Below are positions 56,458 through 64,000 of a stretch of DNA of 64,000 nt, piece after piece. The translations under genes and the position numbers were made by a program. Every line of letters begins with the position of its first letter. Position 1 is the first letter of the stretch. The stretch is taken from the NCBI GenBank assembly GCA_963971425.1, contig OZ020516.1, forward strand, positions 15,550,593 through 15,614,592. The letters are read 5' to 3'. Below the pieces are notes generated by a model, which saw only the letters and a program-made list of their open reading frames with translations, was not told where the DNA came from and ran no database searches. Source of the DNA: Bryoerythrophyllum caledonicum (Eukaryota; Streptophyta; Bryopsida; Pottiales; Pottiaceae).

Positions 56458-57041
56458 CACTAAACATTGCATTTAGTGTAGTCACACAAATAGTGTAATT
56501 ACCCTACTACACTATTTGCGAACTTGTTCACAACTAGTGTTAGCGGCCAACATCATTATTGATGCCTCCACCAACCGCCTACTAGCCGTCAAGTATTTAT
56601 TCTCTATGTTGACTATTCTTGTTTTCTCTATGTTGACTATTCTTGTTTTCTCTATGTTGACTATTCTTGTTGAATTTACACCACCAAAATCTGGAAATGC
56701 CCATAACTTACTCATATTTTCTTCAAATTAAACATATGATATGTTTTTTGAAATCTACAGAAAATGTAGATGTCAAAAAACATCTCATGACTGAAATTCC
56801 GATACTTTTTGAGTGACTTATGCTCCTTTGAATAGTGCTGATTTTATTCACTGCGGCAAGATTTTTCATACACTAATTGTGCACAAGTAAAAAAAAAAAA
56901 CCAACCATTTTTACTGCAATTCACATATAGTGTAATGTTTCACATTTAGTGTAATGTTGTGTCGTTACTCTAATTGTAATTCTTCCTTTTAGTGTAAGAG
57001 TTCGTATTTAGTGTAGACGACACTAAATGTGATTTTTAGTG
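56458..57041. mobile_element. 584-bp CACTAAA/TA MITE inserted in the right arm
   Basis: The left arm preserves the empty site ggcgcTAgttcatcg. The right arm reads ggcgcTA then CACTAAACATTGCATTTAGT... and ends ...GATTTTTAGTG then TAgttcatcg. This gives a perfect TA duplication and CACTAAA ends. Extra tttagtgta motifs lie near both ends. No coding capacity. Same family as 19550-19765. Confidence 0.88.
56600..56671 (+). repeat. Three perfect 24-bp tandem units
   Basis: ttctctatgttgactattct-tgtt three times head to tail (56600, 56624, 56648), inside the MITE. Confidence 0.9.
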
Positions 57042-57081
57042 TAGTTCATCGAGAGTCCTAGATTTTATTTCCGCAATTTTC

Positions 57082-57279
57082 TTGTTATGTGTGGCGCTGT
57101 TCATGACCAGGAGAAAGTCTCTACGTTCTTTGGATGTGTTGTTTGAGCTCACCACTGGTGTGGAATATCTGTTGCAGCCCCGGAAGTTGTGTCCTAAGGA
57201 ACGAGCAGTTGCACTCCAAGGAAAACACTTCTTCAACTCACTCGACTGGAGATATTATGGACTGAATCCTGCTTTCTGA
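57082..57279 (+). pseudogene. Right-arm counterpart of the 107-residue ORF, split by a MITE
   Basis: It keeps the distal part (SLRSLDVLFELTTGVEYLLQ... YYGLNPAF). The upstream part FNMV..SPLDPG lies before the MITE, so the frame is no longer continuous. If the stretch is 3' UTR the split has no coding effect. Confidence 0.35.
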
Positions 57280-57531
57280 GATAATTCACTGCGCTACTAC
57301 GTAACTAATCATGTTGTTTTCCTTGTTCTACGTCAAGGCCTGGAGAACAACAGTTAAGGTGGCGTGATGACCTAGAAATGATGTAGCCTTTCCTCAAAGA
57401 CTGGATCCTGCTTTTCTGAGATCTATAAGAGGGCTAGTTCGTAACCTTTGTAGTTTCGTTTGTACTATGCCGTTAATCGAAAGACAGTGTAGTGTTCGTG
57501 CTTAGTTCTGGCCTGTAAGTTTGTTTCTGAA

Positions 57532-57537
57532 ATAAAT
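57532..57537 (+). terminator. Poly(A) signal after the right cystatin arm
   Basis: AATAAA in the context gaaataaatata, about 1.5 kb after the cystatin stop. It could end a transcript that includes the downstream ORF. Confidence 0.4.
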
Positions 57538-58202
57538 ATAACTGTGTAATACTACATCATTTCTGAAACCCTATCGTGATCAAGCACGCCACAATGTTCG
57601 CATCTTTGTCATGCACATTATTCTCTCACCTCAGGATAGTTCAACCCTAATCCCTTCGGCACCCCAGAGGCAGCCTTGCCAATGCAAAAAATGGTCGGCT
57701 GAAGCTTCCACACTCACTGTCCGAGACGAAGAAAGAGAAGACACTGTCAGACTCATCTCGAATCCATTGCAAAGACACACTCTTTTTTCCTTGAGCTCTT
57801 CCATGATTCTAGTTGAGAGATCATGACGACAAAGTAACTTAGCAGTCTGAGTGAAAACGGAAAACTGTGTAGTATCTTCATTTTGTGAGATGGAAGAGTC
57901 GTTGTGTTCTGTAATCTCACTGGATTGATCTATTTTGTACTGTTTCAGAAACAGATACGACGTTCTAATAAGGAAAACACTGCAAAATAGAGAAATTCAC
58001 CTTGCCGAACACTATTTCGGGCACCAGGCAAGTTTTGGGTTTAGGTCACAGCACCCATCACCGCACAAGTGGGCACGGCAAAACCTCCATAGATGACCTT
58101 TCTACTTTACGAATGTTGTGCAGATTCGCGCGCTTCCCCATTGTTTGTTTCAGTGATGGGATGTGAGTGAGTGAGGGAGGGAGGAAGCGAGAGGAGAGAG
58201 GG
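57538..58202. promoter_or_regulatory. Intergenic and upstream region of QTRT2
   Basis: No gene is seen. The last 80 bp before the ATG are purine-rich (gagtgagggaggg, gagaggagagaggg), a plausible 5' leader. Confidence 0.4.
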
Positions 58203-61200
58203 ATGGAGTTCGCGGTGGTGGCGAACAGTGGAGGCGCGAGGGCGGGGTCGTTGCAGGTGGCGGAGGGCACGGTGCAGGTGGAGACGCCGAGCTTGCTGCA
58301 CCTCACGCAGAAGGGGCTGCCCGTCCAAATCCCGCCTGACATGCTGCTGGACTTGCACCCGGACGCTCGCCTTTGCCAATTCACGCCCCTGCACTTGTGA
58401 GTACTATGTGTGTGTGTGTGTGTTGCGTCTTCGGAGCTTGCCTTTTGAATTACCGAGTTGTGGCATTTCTTCTTTTTCTTCTTCTCCTTCTGAGATTATG
58501 ATTCTGTCATTTCTTGTAGTATGTCATTTTTAATGTTTAGTGCCATCTTCGGAGCTTGTTCTTTGTGGCATTTATTTCCTTTTGGGATTGAGATTGTGCC
58601 ATTATATGAGATTATGTTATTCATTGTGTTTCGTGCCATCTCAGGAGCTTGATTGTGCATTTCCAGGTTGTGGCACTTTTCTCCTTCTGGGATTGGGTTT
58701 CTGTCATCTTTGGGGATGATGTCATGTTTTTTTTTGTGTAGTGAGATGTTCTTCTGGTTGTTGGTTGGGTTCGTTTTTTTCTTGTAACGAGGAGGAGAAG
58801 GGGCTGATAATGTGCATCGGTTGATCATGTGATTAATGTTTAGCGCCATCTCAGGAGCTTGGTTTGTTTTCTCCTGGGATCAGGATTATGCCATTTTGGG
58901 GGACTTTTCTGTGTGATGAGATTTTCGTTGTAGTTTTCCTGTAGTCAGTGGCTGATAATGAGTTGGGTGGATGTTGTGCGTTAAGTCTGGAGAGTCCGCT
59001 GGCGTTCGTCATAGCGAGGGCAGGCGGGATTCACAAGCTTTCTTCGTTGACTTCGTTTGGGATGGTGGCTGTGGCGCGCGACATGCTCACAAAGTTGGCG
59101 CATAACGAGGAGGAAGCGCCCAAGATCAGTAGTGAGCCACCCACAGTACGTACCTGCCCTCAGGAGTTCATATGGACTGGAATGCTTGGATTAAGTTTTT
59201 GCAATTGTAACAATTTCTTTGATAGAAAAAAGAGATCCTACTTGATTTTTGTGGTGATGTTTGGATTTTGCGTGCTGCTAGTTTGGGGACTCTTATCTTT
59301 CCTAACGTTTTATAACCAGTGCTAGTGCTAGAGCGGCCTACCATCTTAGAATCCTTGAGGTGGATCATTCCTAAATGAACATGAAGATGTGTGTCACTTG
59401 AGGAATGAACATGACCTATTTGAAAAAGAATCGATCACGCTTGATTCCAACAACCAAGAGGGCGCCCTAGCATTGGTCCTAGAATGTTTATTCTGAGATA
59501 TATATTTTTTGGTTTTTTTTTTGGTTTTTTTTTGGTGTGGTGTCGTTTATGCTAATGGGTTATGAGTCAGGTAGGTCCTGAGAAGTATATGGAGGTGGTG
59601 AACGCATGCAAACCCGATTTGTGGGCGAGCTTGCCAGATGAGGTGCCGACGTGGGTGGATGAGAATCGGAACCGCCAGTCGGTGGACCGGACGCTCAAGT
59701 GGCTGGACCAGTGCCTCCTGTTGCAAAATGTATGTTCTCTCTTTCCTTTCCAAAAGCCATCTTTGTGTTCTAATTGCTTCTAATGCCTATTTTCGGAGTT
59801 TACTAGGGCGTTGCAATTTTCTTTTCTAAGCTACTTGAGGTATTTGTAAAGTCACCGAAAGTCTCAATAAGGTACCCTCACTTTTGTTTTATACTTCTAC
59901 TCCTTCATCACTGTTGATAGCTATTAGAGCAATGGAAGAGCTTGGTGGTTTCTCAACTAGAATTCTTATTAAGTATGGTGGTCTCCAAACTCAAGTAGTT
60001 GCCTTTGAGAAGGAAGGAGATATTAAGTTGTACCATGAATATTAGCTGCCTTTTTATAGACTGATATAGAGCTATTTAGGGCTAATTTTAGTATTGCAAA
60101 ATGAGGTCATATTTCATGGTATCTTTGCCTCACTTTTCTAATAACTCTAATATTTGACTTGTCCGCTGGGGCTGTAGGCGGAGCATGGGAACAGGTGCTT
60201 TGGTGTTGTGGTTGGAGCGTCCAGTATTGAGGAGAGAATCCGGTCTGCAGAACAGACGGCCACACGCAATGTAGTAGGTATAATGAAATCGTAGCTGTCT
60301 TTGACGCATTTGTGTGGCTTGAAAATGTAAATTACTGGTCCATCATTGCTAGAGGTTTCGTCATAGAGTTTGTGAATCAGCTGAGGTACTAAGTAACACA
60401 ATGACTTGGGGTTTGGTGTCCAGGTTTTTCTTTGGGTGGCTTTGGGATGGGCGAAGATGTTGCCCAACGTGCTTTGCTCATGGAAACAGTGATTGTATGT
60501 TCCTTCATATCTCCTTCTTCATCATTTATTATCTGGGATCTATTTTTTCTGGGTTAGAGCTTCCACTGAAGAATGGCGTATTTCTTCTGTATTACAGGCG
60601 AATTTACCAGAGGAGAAACTTCGCCATGTGTGTGGATTTGGTTTACCAGGTAATTTGTAAGCGAGTGATCAAGGGTCCTTGTCAATTTCGTAATGAAATT
60701 ATCATTCGTTTTGCCTGGGGTCGCTCTGATTCCATGTTATTTGGTGATATTGTGTGCTACGTGCAGAGGAAGTATTACAAGCTATTGGATCTGGTATTGA
60801 TCTGATCGACAGTATGTATCCTTCATGATTGATACCCTTCTTGTTCCCATTTTCAAAGCAGTCTGAAATTTGGAGTCAGATGTCTTGTTTCACAGATTAT
60901 ATTTGGCGACAATGAGTAAGTGGCCTTCAACTTGGTTATGTTTTTGTGGTCGAAAGTGCCACAACTTGATGCCAGGTTTGCAAGTAAATAGCTGTTGTTT
61001 CTTGATCTTGCCAGTGGTCATGAACAGTCTTTCAAATGAGGGTTGTTAACTTTGACTGGTCTGAGATATCCATTCACGTTAACAAAGGCAGGCTATGCGA
61101 TGACTTTCCCTCTTTGTATGGAAAGCGCTCGAAGTAGCCTTGAAAAGCAACCAACGGTGGAAGAGCTGGCTGAAAGTGGTTCAGACTCTGCAAAACTCAA

Positions 61201-61786
61201 CCTCCGCTCTGCTGCCTTCAGGTACACCACTGACGTCAAATAGAATCGAAGTGCCATGAGCATCCAAGTGCAATTTTTTTTTATTTGCCTAGATATCTCT
61301 GCCTGACTTCACAACTAACTCTATCGGTGCCAGGCTTGACGAAGAGCAACTGGTGGCTGGCTGCAAATGCTATACTTGTCAAAGGCATACTCGAGCGTAC
61401 GTTTACAATTTAATATACACGCAGGAGATGCTGGGTCAAACTTTACTAGAGATGTGAGTGCCTGCTCCTCAAAATGTGAGAACGTGAATCTATACTTGCG
61501 ATAATATCTGCCGGCTTGCAAATTGTGGCTGTAGCTTTTGGTGGTTGTCTTGATACTAAGGATTGAGATTGTCTTTCACATATGTGTTCATATTTCTTCT
61601 TGCATATGTGATGTGCTAATTGTGGAGTGATTTGGTGTGTGCAGACACAACACCTACCATTTCCTTGAGTTTGTGAAGGCGATCCGGGAATCCATCAAGA
61701 AGGATAAATTCAATGAGTTCCGGAACTGGTTCACCAGTAAAAAGCTTGAGACTGAAGTTCTTTCTTGCAAAACAGAGGAACTATGA
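58203..61786 (+). CDS. QTRT2: Queuine tRNA-ribosyltransferase accessory subunit 2
   Basis: Ten exons: 58203-58396, 58986-59145, 59571-59729, 60178-60277, 60424-60494, 60598-60649, 60767-60815, 61066-61221, 61334-61453 and 61645-61786. All phases close, giving 400 residues (human QTRT2 415). Landmarks: [20 protein letters not shown] near the N-terminus, [86 protein letters not shown], then the zinc-binding [18 protein letters not shown] (CxCxxC...H of the TGT family) and [24 protein letters not shown]2 pairs with catalytic QTRT1 to exchange guanine-34 for queuine in GUN-anticodon tRNAs. Exon 2 uses a weak acceptor (gttaag) and exon 7 the second of two overlapping donors, both chosen by phase. 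Confidence 0.92.
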
Positions 61787-62150
61787 CACAAGTCAGATAA
61801 CATACAGTGACTGCTAAAAATGAGTACGAAATAGATTAGTCTACCTTTAGCCATTCATATTTTATAATGCCAAATCAGTTGACGGCTCAAGTATACATGC
61901 AAGTAAATGATGTGGCTACCAAATTGCAAGTCTAGCAATGCAAATAATTTGAGAAAGATATAGATCAAAGTAAATTAGCTCTAAAACTCAGTCATGCTCA
62001 CACTTGGATTATGCAATGAATGCTACAAATGTGACATGTGCAAGTGGTTTTCTAGGTCTGATTTTTTGGATGGGCATGTTCCTGGCCTTCACATTTATAA
62101 TTGTGTGCCTATTCAGTGCACGTCATGTATGTAGATTGAGCAAAATGGTC
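61787..62150. other. 3' flank of QTRT2
   Basis: AT-rich and without a gene. No AATAAA lies close to the stop codon. Confidence 0.4.
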
Positions 62151-62159
62151 TCATTGAGG

Positions 62160-62892
62160 TCTTTCTATTGTTGATAGAAAGCAGATAGAAGAAGCTACTT
62201 TAGAGAAGTTGAGGAGGGGTGAAAGTACTAGAGACTTACAAGTATTCCAAAGTTTGGTTGCACAGTTTTGTAAGCAACATTTAAGTGAGTTTAGTGATGT
62301 GAATTGCAGTTTTGGTGGCAGGCCACTAGTGTACAATAGAGTTGATTGCAGGGCTTGTGTGAGAGAAATCACTGTAGGTGACTTAGAAACTGCACACAAA
62401 GTTGGAAATTACTTGAGAGAATAGCTTCATGTTGGTATGAGTGATAGTACTGTGAGGAGAGTGTTACGGAAGAATTGAGGGAAGAATGGATGACTCCGAG
62501 TTGCCCTGGTATGAGGGAAGAATGGATCAGTACATGTACAGAGAAATTTTAGGGTGAGAATTGATTCATACATTGCATGCATACAATTTAGATCCTGCCA
62601 ATTTGAACTTTCAATAGGATAATGACCCGAAACATACATCCAAGAGCTTCGTTGGTTGAATTTGCAAGAATTCACTCTTCTGAAGTGGCCAGCGCAATCT
62701 CCAGACTTGAATCCGATCGAACACTTGTAGGCAACTTTAAAATGTCGGCTAAACCAATATGAGAGACCTCCCAAAGGAATGTTAGAATTGTGGGAGCATG
62801 TTGAAGATTGTTGGGCTTTAATTACTCCCAATGAGTGTAAGAACTTGTATAGAAGCATGCCTAAGCGCATTGCACCTGTTATAGCTGCCTAG
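62160..62892 (+). mobile_element. Decayed Tc1-like transposase
   Basis: The N-terminal half reads LEKLRRGESTRDLQVFQSLV...RACVREITVGDLETAHKVGN, then SDSTVRRVLRKN, the paired helix-turn-helix of Tc1-like transposases. The middle, including the first catalytic Asp, is missing (about 100-150 residues). The C-terminal part has DNDPKHTSKSF (second Asp), then in another frame WPAQSPDLNPIEHL (catalytic Glu) and a tail ending MPKRIAPVIAA at 62892. In-frame stops interrupt it: a TAG just before DNDPKH, TGA after SKSF, and TAG where Trp follows EHL. D-to-E spacing is close to 34, the Tc1 type; plant mariners are usually DD39D. Terminal repeats were not located. Confidence 0.8.
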
Positions 62893-63470
62893 GGTGGCTG
62901 AACAAATTTTAGCTTTGTTCCAACTAGTGTTAAAAAAATTAAGTTTTGGACTAAACTTCATTTAACTTTTTTTCTGTTCATGCATACTTGTGTGTAATAG
63001 ACCTCAATCCCCATGGAAGTATGACAGATTGCAATGGTAATCCTATGGAATTTATGGTTTCAATTTTGGCGCATCCAATTTCCTTACATTGTTTGTTGAA
63101 TTTCAATATGTTGTGTTCGTACTCAGTTTTGGCAGTCACTGAACATCTTCGAGAAATCAAATCTTGTTTTGCTGTGCTTTTGCTATGGGCAGCAAACCCT
63201 ATAATTTTTTCACTTAGTAAAAAATTGTTATCAATCTCGCCTACGTGTGTTCATCTGTCCTACTGAAAGATAGGTCTATTTTAATTACTATGAGTTCTTG
63301 TGTATCTTGTTGTCAATTTGTAACATTTCTACGCCTTCAATTCTTTCCTTAGCAAGAAGAGAAGAAAAGGAAAAAGACTTTTCATTTCCATCTTCAACCA
63401 AAAGTTTTGAATTTAGAGTACCAAAAGAACATTCTAAAAAAAATGTTGATTTTATCCATAGATTTGAAGT
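62893..63470. other. No recognisable gene
   Basis: AT-rich flank of the transposase remnant with short frames only. Confidence 0.4.
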
Positions 63471-63475
63471 AGAAT

Positions 63476-64000
63476 AGATCAAATGCCAGAATTCAACTTC
63501 ACTTTGTGTCAAAATTTTACACTTGATCAAAGATTATTAACATGTTCACATGATGTTTGTTCTTTCTACACCAATTTTATGAGTTAGAAAGGGATGTAAT
63601 ATTTAAAGGCAATTGTGCAAGGAATGGAAGTTAAGAAATTGCCAAAGACACATATTAAAATTTTATTAACTTAATTTGTTATAGAATGTGAATCCACACA
63701 ATCAAAGCAAAGGTTTATGTCACATCTTGCAACATGAAAATATTAACCCCTAAAGGACCATTTTCCTTTGGAGGACGTTTTTTTAATATTTTGGGCAGGT
63801 ACCTAAAATTCAAAAAAATTCAAAAATTATTGAAAGTTAGAAACTAGATAGTCCCTAATAAGAGCTTTGTAGAGATATTTTTATATATTTTTTGGATTCA
63901 TGGTTTTAAAGTTAATACCTCCCAAAGTCAAATTTGGGGACGATGGGCAGCCTGGGCAGCCTTGTCAACCATTGAAATACAAGTGTTAAAGAGGGGCAAT
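63476..64000. mobile_element. Diverged TTAA-family copy, itself interrupted by another at 63747
   Basis: 63476-63742 follows the family order (ttgcac-like block, catgatgtttgttcttt, gaaagggatgtaat, caaggaatggaagtt). At TTAA 63743-63746 begins CCCCTAAAGGACC and then sequence matching the right end of copy 2 read backwards (ttgggcaggtacctaaaatt). It runs out of the window. Confidence 0.55.

Larger units (their letters stand above)
54268..57305 (+). repeat. Right arm of the inverted duplication
   Basis: Reverse complement of 48965-51421, containing the second cystatin gene and interrupted by a 584-bp MITE at 56458-57041. Confidence 0.85.

Noticed and set aside
57082-57279. Third coding exon for the right cystatin
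   Set aside because: Splicing from the donor-like GAAG|GTGAGT does not reach this frame in a consistent phase, and exon 2 has its own nearby stop at a normal cystatin length.
62427-62870. 147-residue minus-strand frame
   Set aside because: Antisense shadow of the Tc1-like transposase remnant.

Overview
This is nuclear DNA of a land plant: AT-rich and repeat-laden, with GC-rich spliced genes using GT-AG introns. Four genes are recognisable: a GAMYB-type R2R3-MYB, a pair of phytocystatins, a DUF308/HdeD-like membrane protein and a QTRT2-type queuine tRNA-ribosyltransferase subunit. A QTRT2 gene and a DUF308 protein are, from memory, unusual in flowering plants, so a bryophyte, lycophyte, fern or gymnosperm is more likely; the sequence alone does not settle this.

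Layout. 1-5.8 kb: nested TTAA-target DNA elements. 5.8-8.2 kb: GC-rich island with the two-exon DUF308 gene (+). 8.8-12.2 kb: five-exon GAMYB gene (-), convergent with it and carrying a miR159/319-like site. 12.2-29.7 kb: no convincing host gene; TTAA elements, a probable gene-capturing Mutator-like element (17.84-19.36 kb), a CACTAAA/TA MITE, a short Helitron holding a G-rich minisatellite, and more TTAA copies. 29.7-34.9 kb: degraded repeats. 34.9-40.0 kb: broken Ty3/gypsy fossil (-). 40.83-48.54 kb: a 7.7-kb Mutator-like element with matching terminal inverted repeats and target duplication, containing a ~2-kb hairpin of tandem units. 48.97-57.31 kb: a large inverted duplication carrying two divergently transcribed cystatin genes, with a 200-N gap and a likely assembly duplication in its centre. 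58.2-61.8 kb: ten-exon QTRT2 gene (+). 62.2-62.9 kb: decayed Tc1-like transposase. 63.3-64.0 kb: more TTAA-family sequence.

The genes do not form a pathway. The strongest biological signal is the cystatin pair. The two copies are nearly identical in the 5' region and fairly similar in the intron, but the cystatin exon has diverged mainly by amino-acid-changing substitutions, including replacement of the QxVxG inhibitory loop in one copy. The strongest structural signal is the abundance of precisely delimited DNA transposons, several nested at TTAA, which allows their order of insertion to be read.
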